In this document: piece after piece, positions 1 to 6,353 of the stretch | How the letters are laid out: every line of letters starts with the position of its first letter | Numbering within the stretch: position 1 is the stretch's first letter | NCBI GenBank assembly: GCA_003512825.1 | Contig: DOOI01000005.1 | Span: 1 to 6,353, forward strand | Source of the DNA: Paracoccaceae bacterium | Lineage (GTDB): Bacteria > Pseudomonadota > Alphaproteobacteria > Rhodobacterales > Rhodobacteraceae | Reading direction: 5' to 3' | DNA: 6,353 bases | Translations under genes and position numbers: made by a program | The notes under the pieces: model-generated | The model's database searches: none | Told to the model about the DNA's origin: nothing | Seen by the model: the letters and a program-made list of their open reading frames with translations, nothing else

Positions 1-758
1 GGGGCGCGCGGATCCGACCTACGATTTTACTCTCAGTCGCAGAGGCTTGCGGTGATGATCGCCCCGCTCTGTCGTCTGCCGCAGCCGCAGCGCTGGAATT
101 CATTCATTGCGCCAGCTTGGTGCATGATGATCTGCCAGCCTTTGACAATGCCGATACCCGCCGGGGAAAAGCCACGGTTCACACAGCCTTTAACGAGCCC
201 TTGGCGGTTTTGTCCGGGGATAGCTTGATCGTCTTGGCGTTCGAGGTTTTGGCGCGCGCCGAAGCGACATTGCCCAAACGGAACATGGATCTGATTGCGC
301 TCTTGGCAAAATGCACTGGCGCGGGTTTTGGGATCTGTGCGGGGCAGGCGTGGGAAAGCGAACCCAGCATCGACGTGCAGGCCTATCATCGCGCCAAAAC
401 AGGTGCGCTCTTTATTGCGGCAACGCAAATGGGGGCTGTCGCTGCCGGGCATGAACCAGAACCTTGGGAGGATCTGGGCACATTGATCGGGGAGGCATTT
501 CAAGTTGCCGATGACTTGAAAGACGCCCTCACCCCCGCAGAAATCATGGGCAAGCCCGCCGGACAGGATGCAGCCCTCAAGCGCCCATCGGCTGTGCAGT
601 CTATGGGAGTTGCTGGCGCGCGCCGCCACTTGGAAGACATTTTGAGCGGCGCAATTGCCTCCATCCCTTCTTGCCCCGGCGAGGCGGGATTGGCGCGCAT
701 GGTGCTCGGATATGCACATAAAATCATGGCGATACCCACTGCGCCAGCGCGGGGCTGA
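1..758 (+). CDS. crtE: Geranylgeranyl diphosphate synthase, 5'-truncated by the window edge
   Basis: Class I trans-isoprenyl diphosphate synthase that condenses isopentenyl diphosphate with allylic diphosphates to C20 geranylgeranyl diphosphate, the precursor of carotenoids and of the bacteriochlorophyll tail. The frame is open from base 3 and gives 251 residues ending at TGA 756-758. Relatives are near 290 residues, so about 30-40 N-terminal residues are missing. Counting from the codon at 3, the visible protein opens with GARIRP, matching the family's GGKRxRP substrate-binding segment. The first aspartate-rich motif is DDLPAFD (D42, D43, D48) followed by RRGK. A conserved KT lies at 132-133, a GQ motif lies near 114-115, and the second aspartate-rich motif is DDLKD (170-174). 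These bind Mg2+-diphosphate. The TTG at 117 is an internal leucine codon, not a start. crtF follows after 2 bp, so the two are co-transcribed. Any promoter lies outside the window. Confidence 0.95.
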   Translation, partial: GARIRPTILLSVAEACGDDRPALSSAAAAALEFIHCASLVHDDLPAFDNADTRRGKATVHTAFNEPLAVLSGDSLIVLAFEVLARAEATLPKRNMDLIALLAKCTGAGFGICAGQAWESEPSIDVQAYHRAKTGALFIAATQMGAVAAGHEPEPWEDLGTLIGEAFQVADDLKDALTPAEIMGKPAGQDAALKRPSAVQSMGVAGARRHLEDILSGAIASIPSCPGEAGLARMVLGYAHKIMAIPTAPARG

Positions 759-760
759 AC

Positions 761-1876
761 GTGGCCTTCTTTTCTTTGCCGCAACGCATGCTGCCCGCCT
801 CAAGCGAGCGCCTTGGGTTCTGGGCGCGCATGGCTTTGTCCCCAAGGTTTCACCGCCTTGTCGAGCGCACGCCAGGTTTGCGACGGTTCTCGCGGGCTGA
901 GGGACGGGCGCTGTTTTCCATTCTTTCCGGATTTGTGCAGGCGCAAACACTTTTTGCCGTGGTCGAGCTGCGGATTTTGCATCGCTTAAAAGAAGGCGGA
1001 GCAACCACCGAGGCGCTGGCAACGCTCACGCAGGTGCCATTGGCGCGCATGAAGGTATTGATGCAAGCTGCGGCCGCTTTGAAGTTGGTTTGTCTCCGGC
1101 AGGGGCGGTGGCATCTGACCCCTCGGGGCGCGGCGTTTCTGACGGTTCCGGGGCTAGAAGCAATGGTGAGCCATCATCACGTGCTTTACAGTGATTTGTC
1201 GGACCCGGTGGCGTTCTTTAGGGGCGAGACGACACCAGAATTGGCTGGGTTTTGGCCCTATGTTTTTGGCACTCTGGCGCAAACCGATGCCGCGTTGGCA
1301 GGGCGCTATTCGACCTTGATGACCGAAAGTCAGGCTTTGGTGGCCGAGGACACGCTCCGGATGGTCGATTTTTCGGATCAAAAGCATTTATTGGATATTG
1401 GCGGCGGAACGGGAGCGTTCTTGCGCGCAGTCGGGCGACGCTATCCAGACCTCAGTTTGACGCTGTTTGACTTGCCCGACGTGCTCACGAGCTCTGAGCC
1501 TCCCCGCGATGGGATTGCTCGCGTCGCGGGCAGCTTTCGCAGTGAAGCACTTCCCACATCGGCAGATGTGATCAGTCTCGTGCGCGTGTTGTATGACCAT
1601 TCAGATGACGTCGTGCGAGCCCTGTTGGAAAAGGTCTACTCGGCTCTCCCCTCAGGGGGGCGGCTGGTGATTTCAGAGCCAATGTCCGGTGGCCACCAGC
1701 CTGATCCCGCAACGGATGTCTATTTCGCCATCTACACCATGGCCATGCACACTGGACGGACGCGCTCTCAGTTGGAAATTGCTAACCTCCTTAAAGATGC
1801 TGGATTTTCAGTGTCTTATCTTCGGTCCGCGCCTCGACCCTTCATCACATCCGTCGTTGAGGCCCGCAAGGTCTGA
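761..1876 (+). CDS. crtF: Hydroxyneurosporene / demethylspheroidene O-methyltransferase
   Basis: SAM-dependent O-methyltransferase that methylates the C-1 hydroxyl of acyclic carotenoids (1-hydroxyneurosporene, demethylspheroidene) in the spheroidene branch. It has 371 residues, within the usual size of the family. The N-terminal part (about 50-130) looks like the winged-helix dimerisation domain of this methyltransferase class, with [10 protein letters not shown] and TPRGAAFL. The Rossmann methyltransferase domain starts with SAM motif [12 protein letters not shown] (210-220), followed by an acidic FDLPD loop (236-240). RVLYDHSDD (275-283 region) matches the place of the catalytic His in related O-methyltransferases (H280 is the candidate), and RLVISEPM (301-308) follows. 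The GTG at 761 is 2 bp after the crtE stop, with GGGG at 751-754 as a weak ribosome-binding site, which suggests translational coupling. An in-frame ATG at 788 (residue 10) is an alternative start. It ends 156 bp before bchC, in the operator region. Confidence 0.93.
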   Translation: MAFFSLPQRMLPASSERLGFWARMALSPRFHRLVERTPGLRRFSRAEGRALFSILSGFVQAQTLFAVVELRILHRLKEGGATTEALATLTQVPLARMKVLMQAAAALKLVCLRQGRWHLTPRGAAFLTVPGLEAMVSHHHVLYSDLSDPVAFFRGETTPELAGFWPYVFGTLAQTDAALAGRYSTLMTESQALVAEDTLRMVDFSDQKHLLDIGGGTGAFLRAVGRRYPDLSLTLFDLPDVLTSSEPPRDGIARVAGSFRSEALPTSADVISLVRVLYDHSDDVVRALLEKVYSALPSGGRLVISEPMSGGHQPDPATDVYFAIYTMAMHTGRTRSQLEIANLLKDAGFSVSYLRSAPRPFITSVVEARKV

Positions 1877-1885
1877 CGCGGCAAG

Positions 1886-1902
1886 TGTCGAAAAAAGCGA
1901 CA
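1886..1902. repeat. Inverted repeat TGTCG-N7-CGACA downstream of crtF
   Basis: Arms TGTCG (1886-1890) and CGACA (1898-1902) are perfect 5-bp complements around AAAAAAG. The outer bases give TGT-N11-ACA, one base short of the PpsR/CrtJ spacing, and it sits 16 bp upstream of the first perfect operator. It may be a degenerate third operator or a weak mRNA hairpin at the end of crtF. The following run (ATTCTTTT) is a poor U-tract, so a strong terminator is unlikely. Confidence 0.4.
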
Positions 1903-1918
1903 ATTCTTTTAGATAGAA

Positions 1919-1936
1919 TGTCAATTTAGATTGACA
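1919..1936. promoter_or_regulatory. PpsR/CrtJ-type operator 1
   Basis: TGTCAATTTAGATTGACA is a TGT-N12-ACA palindrome with 6-bp perfect arms (TGTCAA/TTGACA). This matches the consensus bound by the aerobic photosynthesis repressor PpsR (CrtJ in R. capsulatus). Its right arm is also a perfect sigma70 -35 hexamer, so binding would block RNA polymerase. Confidence 0.9.
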
Positions 1937-1958
1937 CTTTGTTATGTAAGTTTAGGCT
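1931..1958 (+). promoter_or_regulatory. Candidate sigma70 promoter of the bchCXYZ unit
   Basis: A perfect -35 TTGACA lies at 1931-1936. The best -10 I can place is TAGGCT (1953-1958), with a 16-bp spacer; it is a poor match to TATAAT, in keeping with a weak regulated promoter. The -35 is inside operator 1 and the -10 inside operator 2. The implied transcript start is near 1965, giving a leader of about 70 nt before bchC. The -10 choice is uncertain. Confidence 0.55.
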
Positions 1959-1962
1959 GACA
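1945..1962. promoter_or_regulatory. PpsR/CrtJ-type operator 2
   Basis: TGTAAGTTTAGGCTGACA keeps the TGT-N12-ACA frame and the central TTTAG of operator 1, but with less perfect arms. It begins 8 bp after operator 1 ends. The same two-site, 8-bp layout is known for the R. capsulatus bchC promoter, where it supports cooperative CrtJ binding. Confidence 0.85.
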
Positions 1963-2011
1963 CTTAAGGCAATCCATTTACGCAATCCTCGGCTTGAGGT
2001 GGCAATGGACC

Positions 2012-2026
2012 AAAAAAGGGGGGGGG
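2012..2026 (+). promoter_or_regulatory. A6G9 tract forming the bchC ribosome-binding site
   Basis: Six A (2012-2017) are followed by nine G (2018-2026), ending 6 nt before the bchC ATG at 2033. The A/G junction (AAGGGG) is the only Shine-Dalgarno-like sequence at usual distance from that ATG. A G homopolymer this long is prone to replication slippage and to sequencing error. Confidence 0.6.
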
Positions 2027-2032
2027 CCAAAA

Positions 2033-2977
2033 ATGCACACGCAAGCTGTCATATTGTCGGGCCCGCTCGATGTTGCTCTTGGAGCGGCGACGATAAAATC
2101 TCCCCAGCGCGATGACTTGGTTGTCAAATTGTCCCATTCGGGCATTTCGACGGGCACAGAGAAATTGTTCTGGCTCGGCCAAATGCCCGCCTTTCCCGGT
2201 TCGGGCTATCCGTTGGTGCCCGGCTATGAAAGCTTTGGCGAGGTCGTGGAGGCCAGCGCTTCTTCCGGCTACCGCGTCGGGGAAATGGTCTTTGTGCCCG
2301 GGGCAAATTGCTTTGAAGGCAACCTGCGCGGTCTTTTTGGTGGGGCGTCGCAATATCTCGTGACACCCGCGCACCGCGTTTGTCGTCTGGATGCCGGAAT
2401 TGGCGCGCAGGGTGCTTTGCTGGCTCTTGCGGCCACAGCGCGGCATGCGCTGGCTGGGTTTGATCATGCTTTGCCGGATTTGATTGTGGGTCATGGCGTC
2501 TTGGGGCGGCTCCTTGCGCGCATGACCTGTGCCGCAGGTGGCCCGCCGCCGACGGTCTGGGAAACAAACCCAGAGCGTCGATCCGGCGCCACAGGCTATC
2601 AGGTCATTGATCCCGCCACCGACGAACGCCGCGACTACCGCGCGATTTATGACGCTTCCGGTGCTCCGGACATGCTGAATGCGTTGGTTGGCCGCTTAAC
2701 GCGGGGCGGAGAGATTGTCCTGTGTGGCTTCTACGCTCAGCCGCTCAGCTTCGATTTTGCACCTGCCTTTATGCGCGAAGTGCGCCTGCGTGTTTCTGCG
2801 GAATGGCAGCCCGCAGACCTGATCGCCACCCGCGCCTTGATCGAGGCAGGAGCACTCTCGCTCGATGGGCTGATCACCCATCAACGCTCCGTATCTAATA
2901 CATCGGGTGCATATCAAACCGCATTTGAAGACCCATCGTGTCTGAAAATGATCCTCGACTGGAAGGACGCCGCATGA
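2033..2977 (+). CDS. bchC: 3-hydroxyethyl bacteriochlorophyllide a dehydrogenase
   Basis: Oxidises the 3-(1-hydroxyethyl) group to the 3-acetyl group of bacteriochlorophyllide a, a late step of bacteriochlorophyll a synthesis. It has 314 residues from ATG 2033. That start gives [11 protein letters not shown], in line with the short N-terminus expected for BchC. An in-frame TTG at 1994 would add 13 unlikely residues ([10 protein letters not shown]). The fold is medium-chain dehydrogenase-like. A GroES-like N-terminal part includes [17 protein letters not shown] and [13 protein letters not shown] (about 36-73). A Rossmann part follows with IVGHGVLGR (151-159), whose GxGxxG (G153, G155, G158) binds NAD(P), and then DASG (207-210). 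It is the first gene after the doubled PpsR operator. Its stop overlaps the bchX start in ATGA (2974-2977), so the two are translationally coupled. Confidence 0.95.
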   Translation: MHTQAVILSGPLDVALGAATIKSPQRDDLVVKLSHSGISTGTEKLFWLGQMPAFPGSGYPLVPGYESFGEVVEASASSGYRVGEMVFVPGANCFEGNLRGLFGGASQYLVTPAHRVCRLDAGIGAQGALLALAATARHALAGFDHALPDLIVGHGVLGRLLARMTCAAGGPPPTVWETNPERRSGATGYQVIDPATDERRDYRAIYDASGAPDMLNALVGRLTRGGEIVLCGFYAQPLSFDFAPAFMREVRLRVSAEWQPADLIATRALIEAGALSLDGLITHQRSVSNTSGAYQTAFEDPSCLKMILDWKDAA

Positions 2978-3978
2978 CTTTGGATATTCCGAACCTGAAA
3001 GCTTTTGACGCTAGGTTGCGTGATGAGGCCGCTGAAGAGCCATCGCTGGAAGTGCCTATGGACCCGCCGTCGAAAAAGACCCAGATCATAGCGATCTATG
3101 GAAAGGGCGGTATTGGCAAATCGTTCACCTTGGCCAATCTCAGCCATATGATGGCCGAGATGGGCAAGCGCGTGTTGCTGATCGGCTGCGATCCGAAATC
3201 TGATACCACAAGCTTGCTGTTTGGTGGCAAGGCCTGTCCAACCATCATCGAAACCTCAACCCGCAAGAAATTGGCCGGCGAAGAGGTCAAGATCGGCGAT
3301 GTTTGTTTCAAGCGTGGCGGCGTGTTCGCAATGGAGTTGGGCGGACCGGAGGTCGGCCGTGGTTGTGGCGGGCGCGGGATCATCCATGGGTTTGAACTGC
3401 TCGAAAAGCTCGGCTTCCATGACTGGGACTTCGATTACGTGCTGCTCGACTTCCTTGGCGACGTCGTCTGTGGCGGCTTCGGTTTGCCCATTGCCCGCGA
3501 CATGGCGCAGAAGGTGATCATCGTTGGCTCCAACGATCTCCAGTCTCTCTATGTGGCAAATAACGTGTGCTCGGCGGTGGAATATTTCCGCAAGCTTGGC
3601 GGCAATGTCGGCGTGGCGGGAATTGTGATCAACAAAGATGACGGCACCGGCGAAGCCGCAGCCTTCGCAAAGGAAGTGAATATTCCCGTGCTGGCCAGCA
3701 TCCCTGCGGATGACGATCTTCGCAGAAAATCAGCGAATTATCAGATTGTTGGCAGCAACGCCACGCAATGGGGAGCGCTCTTCGAGGAGTTGGCAGGCAA
3801 TGTTGCCGAGGCCCCTCCGCTGCGTCCAAAACCCTTGACGCAAGACGAATTGCTGGGGTTGTTCAGCGCCGAAACCACGGGCAAGGATTTCGTTCTTGTG
3901 CCCGCGACGGATGTGGACATGCGCGGCAAATACGCAGGTGAGACCGTCAGCCTTGAAGTGGTCTATGACAATGTTTGA
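2974..3978 (+). CDS. bchX: Chlorophyllide a oxidoreductase, ATP-dependent iron-sulfur subunit BchX
   Basis: NifH-like homodimeric ATPase that feeds electrons, with ATP hydrolysis, to BchYZ for reduction of the C7=C8 bond of chlorophyllide a. It has 334 residues, the family length. The P-loop is YGKGGIGKS (42-50), followed by GCDPKSDTT (71-79). The [4Fe-4S] ligands bridging the dimer are C131 (in RGCGGRG) and C166 (in [10 protein letters not shown]), 35 residues apart as in NifH and BchL. A charged N-terminal extension of about 35 residues precedes the ATPase core. ATG 2974 is preferred: GGAAGGA (2961-2967) lies 6 nt upstream and the ATG overlaps the bchC stop. An upstream in-frame TTG at 2938 lies deep inside bchC and lacks such support. 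The stop codon (3976-3978) is overlapped by the start of a 24-codon ORF leading into bchY. Confidence 0.97.
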   Translation: MTLDIPNLKAFDARLRDEAAEEPSLEVPMDPPSKKTQIIAIYGKGGIGKSFTLANLSHMMAEMGKRVLLIGCDPKSDTTSLLFGGKACPTIIETSTRKKLAGEEVKIGDVCFKRGGVFAMELGGPEVGRGCGGRGIIHGFELLEKLGFHDWDFDYVLLDFLGDVVCGGFGLPIARDMAQKVIIVGSNDLQSLYVANNVCSAVEYFRKLGGNVGVAGIVINKDDGTGEAAAFAKEVNIPVLASIPADDDLRRKSANYQIVGSNATQWGALFEELAGNVAEAPPLRPKPLTQDELLGLFSAETTGKDFVLVPATDVDMRGKYAGETVSLEVVYDNV

Positions 3979-4045
3979 CCTCGACGCACTCTTCCAATTG
4001 GAACAGGCGCTGCGCCAGTTGCAGCCCAAAGGGGGCGGGTCATGA
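3971..4045 (+). CDS. Possible 24-aa leader peptide bridging bchX and bchY
   Basis: A 24-codon ORF fills the 63 bp bchX-bchY gap. It starts at ATG 3971, inside the last codons of bchX, and ends at TGA 4043-4045, overlapping the bchY ATG as ATGA. The peptide begins [20 protein letters not shown] and ends GGGS; the Leu/Phe spacing (L4, L7, F8, L10, L15, L18) suggests one amphipathic helix. I do not recognise it. A Shine-Dalgarno is weak (GAAGTGG near 3955-3961), so expression would rely on reinitiation after bchX. It could be a translational coupler with no peptide function, or chance. Confidence 0.35.
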   Translation: MFDLDALFQLEQALRQLQPKGGGS

Positions 4046-5547
4046 CCGACAAGTCCCTGATCGAACCCCAAGATGGGCAGGGCTGCCACGCAGGGGCATC
4101 CGAGATGGAAGCCGCTGCGCGTGCCGCAGGCAATTCAGAAATTCTGGATCAATATGCGGCGGATTATCCGCAAGGCCCGCATGGCAAACCGCAATCGATG
4201 TGCCCAGCGTTCGGCTCACTTCGGGTTGGGCTGCGGATGCGCCGGGTGGCGACGGTTCTGTCGGGCAGCGCGTGCTGCGTCTATGGTTTGACCTTTGTGT
4301 CGCATTTCTACGGTGCGCGACGGTCGGTCGGTTATGTGCCGTTCAATTCCGAAACGCTGGTGACAGGCAAGCTTTTCGAAGACATTCGCGACTCCGTGCA
4401 TGAATTGGCCGATCCTGATCGGTTTGATGCAATCGTAGTCACAAACCTTTGCGTTCCGACGGCTTCGGGCGTGCCGCTAAAGCTTTTGCCAAATGAAATC
4501 AACGGCGTGCGTGTTGTTGGGATCGACGTGCCGGGGTTTGGCGTTCCAACCCATGCCGAGGCAAAAGATGTTCTCGCCGCTGCGATGTTAAAATACGCGC
4601 GCGCTGAAATCAAAGCAGGCCCTGTGGCCGCGCCGATTGCTGGGCGCTCTGATCGTCCGACAGTGGCTTTGTTGGGCGAAATGTTCCCGGCTGATCCGAT
4701 GATGATCGGGGCCTTGCTTGCGCCCTTGGGTCTGGCTGCGGGGCCGGTTGTGCCATGCCGCGAATGGCGCGAGCTTTATGCCGCGCTTGATAGCAAAGTC
4801 GTAGCAGCGATCCATCCGTTTTACACCGCGTCTGTGCGCGAGTTTCAAGCCGCAGGCCGAACGGTGGTTGGCTCCGCTCCTGTTGGCTACGAAGGCACGA
4901 TGGCCTGGCTGGCCGCGATTGGTGCCGCATATGGCGTCGCACCAGAAAAGGTGGCAGAGGCACAAAACACCTTTGGTCCTGCGATCAAGGCCGCACTGGC
5001 AGCCAATCCTATTCAGGGTCGGATCACACTTTCAGGCTATGAAGGCAGTGAGCTCTTGGTGGCCCGTCTGCTCATCGAGAGCGGTGCTGACCTGCCTTAT
5101 GTGGGAACCGCTTGCGCGAAGTCGGAATGGAATGCGATTGATTGCGCTTGGCTCGAAGCACGCGGCGTCAAAGTGCAATTCCGCGCGACGCTCGAAAACG
5201 ATTGCGCCGCAATGGAGGCCTTCGCCCCCGATCTTGCCATTGGCACGACACCCGTTGTGCAAAAGGCCAAAGAGCGTGGCGTTCCCGGGCTGTATTTCAC
5301 CAATCTCATTTCCGCACGCCCCTTGATGGGGCCTGCTGGTGCAGGGTCTTTGGCTCAAGTTGTCATGGCGGCAATGTCGAATAAATCCCGGATGGAAGGC
5401 ATGAAATCCTTCTTTGAAGGGGTAGGGGCCGCAGACACGGCTGGAATTTGGGAAGGCGCCCCCAATTTGCGCCCCGATTTCCGTGCCATCCAACAAAAGA
5501 AACTCGACAAGCAAGCCCGCGCAGCCAAAGCGGAGGAGATGATATGA
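4042..5547 (+). CDS. bchY: Chlorophyllide a oxidoreductase, subunit BchY
   Basis: NifD/BchN-like subunit that forms the catalytic heterotetramer with BchZ and binds chlorophyllide a and part of the NB-type [4Fe-4S] cluster. It has 501 residues, the usual length. The characteristic core starts with [17 protein letters not shown] (14-30), then [18 protein letters not shown] (51-68), [34 protein letters not shown] (73-106) and [10 protein letters not shown] (134-143). C54, C79 and C137 are the candidate cluster ligands; the intervals of 25 and 58 residues equal those I recall for biochemically studied BchY (C62, C87, C145). C78 is adjacent to C79, and C15 is also near. ATG 4042 is the furthest upstream start in frame, with GGGGG (4031-4035) 6 nt before it. 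The stop TGA overlaps an ATG (5544-5547) that opens a 17-codon ORF running into bchZ. Confidence 0.96.
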   Translation: MTDKSLIEPQDGQGCHAGASEMEAAARAAGNSEILDQYAADYPQGPHGKPQSMCPAFGSLRVGLRMRRVATVLSGSACCVYGLTFVSHFYGARRSVGYVPFNSETLVTGKLFEDIRDSVHELADPDRFDAIVVTNLCVPTASGVPLKLLPNEINGVRVVGIDVPGFGVPTHAEAKDVLAAAMLKYARAEIKAGPVAAPIAGRSDRPTVALLGEMFPADPMMIGALLAPLGLAAGPVVPCREWRELYAALDSKVVAAIHPFYTASVREFQAAGRTVVGSAPVGYEGTMAWLAAIGAAYGVAPEKVAEAQNTFGPAIKAALAANPIQGRITLSGYEGSELLVARLLIESGADLPYVGTACAKSEWNAIDCAWLEARGVKVQFRATLENDCAAMEAFAPDLAIGTTPVVQKAKERGVPGLYFTNLISARPLMGPAGAGSLAQVVMAAMSNKSRMEGMKSFFEGVGAADTAGIWEGAPNLRPDFRAIQQKKLDKQARAAKAEEMI

Positions 5548-5597
5548 TCTCTGGCCGCACCCTTACTCCCACTCTCGGGGAGGGCTTCACATGCTGA
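5544..5597 (+). CDS. Possible 17-aa leader peptide bridging bchY and bchZ
   Basis: A 17-codon ORF whose ATG overlaps the bchY stop (ATGA, 5544-5547) and whose TGA (5595-5597) lies within the first codons of bchZ, so it covers the entire 43 bp gap. The peptide reads [17 protein letters not shown]. The purine-rich GCGGAGGAG (5530-5538) inside the bchY tail lies 5 nt upstream and is a good ribosome-binding site. I do not recognise the peptide. Its likely role, if translated, is to carry ribosomes through the gap and open the hairpin over the bchZ ribosome-binding site. Confidence 0.35.
   Translation: MISGRTLTPTLGEGFTC
5566..5584 (+). promoter_or_regulatory. bchZ ribosome-binding site within a small GC hairpin
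   Basis: GGGGAGGG (5577-5584) is a strong Shine-Dalgarno 6 nt before ATG 5591 and decides the bchZ start. Just upstream, CTCCC (5566-5570) can pair perfectly with GGGAG (5578-5582) across a 7-nt loop, which would mask it. The pairing is seen in the sequence; its regulatory effect is inference. Confidence 0.5.
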
Positions 5598-6353
5598 TCC
5601 AAGATCATGATCGTGCCGGAGGCTATTGGGGGGCTGTCTACGCCTTTTGTGCGGTCAAGGGGTTGCAGGTGGTCATCGATGGCCCTGTCGGTTGCGAAAA
5701 TCTTCCCGTGACCAGCGTGTTGCATTACACCGACGGCTTGCCGCCGCATGAATTGCCCATTGTGGTAACGGGTCTTGGCGAAGAAGAGCTGGGGCGTGAT
5801 GGAACCGAGGGCGCGATGAAGCGCGCTTGGAAAGCCCTAGACCCGGCCTTGCCTGCGGTTGTTGTCACAGGGTCCATTGCCGAAATGATCGGCGGCGGCG
5901 TCACCCCAATGGGGACCAATATTCAACGCTTCCTGCCCCGGACCATTGATGAGGATCAATGGCAGGCGGCGGACCGGGCGATGACGTGGATCTTTACCGA
6001 ATTTGGCATGACCAAAGATCGGATGCCCGTCGCCAAAAAACGCGGACCCGATGAAAAGCCACGCGTGAATATCCTTGGGCCGATGTATGGCGTCTTCAAT
6101 ATGGCGTCTGATTTGCACGAGATCCGTCGGCTCGTCGAAGGAATTGGCGCCGAGATAAATATGGTCATGCCTTTGGGGTCGCATCTGGCAGAGATGCGTC
6201 ACCTTGTGGACGCCGATGCCAATGTGGTCCTCTATCGCGAGTTTGGTCGCGGATTGGCAGAAGTTCTGGGCAAGCCCTATCTTCAGGCGCCCATTGGAAT
6301 GGAAAGCACAACGAAATTCCTCCGCGCCTTGGGAGAGATCTTGGGGCTCGATC
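5591..6353 (+). CDS. bchZ: Chlorophyllide a oxidoreductase, subunit BchZ, 3'-truncated by the window edge
   Basis: NifK/BchB-like partner of BchY in the catalytic component of chlorophyllide a oxidoreductase. The frame is open from ATG 5591 to the window end: 254 codons, about half of the roughly 480-490 residue family length. The protein starts [20 protein letters not shown], then [22 protein letters not shown] (27-48), with C35 in the GCEN motif as the BchZ cysteine expected to complete the cluster held by Bch[25 protein letters not shown] (90-104), [19 protein letters not shown] and [14 protein letters not shown] follow, all typical of nitrogenase-like beta subunits. No in-frame start exists between the upstream stop (5540-5542) and 5591. 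In relatives puf genes follow and part of their promoter lies near the bchZ end, which is outside this window. Confidence 0.96.
   Translation, partial: MLIQDHDRAGGYWGAVYAFCAVKGLQVVIDGPVGCENLPVTSVLHYTDGLPPHELPIVVTGLGEEELGRDGTEGAMKRAWKALDPALPAVVVTGSIAEMIGGGVTPMGTNIQRFLPRTIDEDQWQAADRAMTWIFTEFGMTKDRMPVAKKRGPDEKPRVNILGPMYGVFNMASDLHEIRRLVEGIGAEINMVMPLGSHLAEMRHLVDADANVVLYREFGRGLAEVLGKPYLQAPIGMESTTKFLRALGEILGLD
5943..5962. repeat. Perfect 8+8 bp palindrome with FNR-box core, inside bchZ
   Basis: CCATTGAT (5943-5950), spacer GAGG, ATCAATGG (5955-5962). The core is TTGAT-N4-ATCAA, the exact FNR/FnrL consensus. It lies in bchZ codons 118-124 (T-I-D-E-D-Q-W), far from any recognised gene start. As RNA it would form an 8-bp stem with a GAGG tetraloop. 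Function is unproven and coding coincidence is possible. Confidence 0.4.

Larger units (their letters stand above)
1877..2032 (+). promoter_or_regulatory. crtF-bchC intergenic regulatory region (bchC promoter)
   Basis: This 156 bp AT-rich gap contains, in order: a 5-bp inverted repeat (1886-1902), two TGT-N12-ACA palindromes (1919-1936 and 1945-1962), and an A6G9 tract ahead of the bchC ATG. In Rhodobacter the same place carries the bchC promoter, repressed under oxygen by CrtJ/PpsR and active when oxygen falls, while crtEF transcription also reads through. The same arrangement is inferred here. No open frame with coding character spans the gap. Confidence 0.88.

Noticed and set aside
10..15. 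BamHI site (GGATCC) near the left edge and GATC at the right edge as cloning junctions
   Set aside because: The crtE frame runs through the left site with the conserved RIRP residues, and bchZ runs to the last base, so there is no sign of vector or a chimeric join.
117..758. crtE starting at 117
   Set aside because: Codon 117 is TTG within the conserved LVHDDL motif. Homologous sequence continues upstream to the window edge, so the gene is truncated by the window.
33..1022. 329-codon open frame on the minus strand
   Set aside because: It lies antisense to crtE and crtF, whose products are clearly recognisable. The translation is rich in Arg, Ala, Cys and His with no domain, as expected of a shadow frame in GC-rich coding DNA.
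1886..1910. Rho-independent terminator after crtF
   Set aside because: The stem is only 5 bp and the following T-run is interrupted. Readthrough from crtEF into bchCXYZ is the norm in this gene arrangement.
1964..2494. 176-codon minus-strand frame across the bchC start
   Set aside because: Antisense to the conserved BchC N-terminal domain; composition is shadow-like and there is no ribosome-binding site or motif.
1994..2977. Longer bchC from TTG 1994
   Set aside because: The 13 added residues come from the A6G9 tract and leader and do not resemble the family N-terminus. ATG 2033 fits the expected BchC start and length.
2938..3978. Longer bchX from TTG 2938
   Set aside because: It would overlap bchC by 40 bp with no supporting ribosome-binding site. 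ATG 2974 has GGAAGGA at good distance and the expected length of 334 residues.

Overview
The window is a 6.35 kb piece of an alphaproteobacterial photosynthesis gene cluster. All genes lie on the + strand in the order crtE (5' end cut off) - crtF - [operator/promoter region] - bchC - bchX - bchY - bchZ (3' end cut off). This order, the protein sequences and a doubled PpsR/CrtJ-type operator before bchC are typical of purple non-sulfur and aerobic anoxygenic phototrophic Rhodobacterales (Rhodobacter/Roseobacter relatives). The moderate GC content and sequence style make me lean to a Roseobacter-group organism; that assignment is inference.

Layout. Positions 1-1876 hold the carotenoid pair: crtE (geranylgeranyl diphosphate synthase) and, 2 bp later, crtF (hydroxyneurosporene/demethylspheroidene O-methyltransferase). 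Positions 1877-2032 are the only real intergenic gap. It is AT-rich and carries two perfect TGT-N12-ACA palindromes 8 bp apart, a TTGACA -35 element inside the first, a further shorter inverted repeat, and an A6G9 tract just before bchC. Positions 2033-6353 hold bchC, bchX, bchY and bchZ.

How the genes work together. CrtE supplies C20 geranylgeranyl diphosphate for both carotenoids and the bacteriochlorophyll tail. CrtF carries out a late O-methylation in the spheroidene-type pathway. BchX (NifH-like ATPase) passes electrons to BchY/BchZ (NifD/NifK-like), forming chlorophyllide a oxidoreductase (COR), which reduces ring B of chlorophyllide a. BchC oxidises the 3-hydroxyethyl group to the 3-acetyl group of bacteriochlorophyllide a. 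The predicted cluster cysteines are present: BchX C131/C166, BchY C54/C79/C137 and BchZ C35.

The gene content is well known and I see no new multi-gene system. The points worth a second look are small. (i) Two tiny ORFs (24 and 17 codons) bridge the bchX-bchY and bchY-bchZ gaps with start/stop overlaps at both ends, giving an unbroken translational chain from bchC to bchZ. (ii) A short hairpin could mask the bchZ ribosome-binding site. (iii) A perfect FNR-type palindrome lies inside bchZ. (iv) A G9 homopolymer sits at the bchC ribosome-binding site. (v) The operator looks duplicated. No RNA genes, mobile elements or CRISPR arrays were seen.
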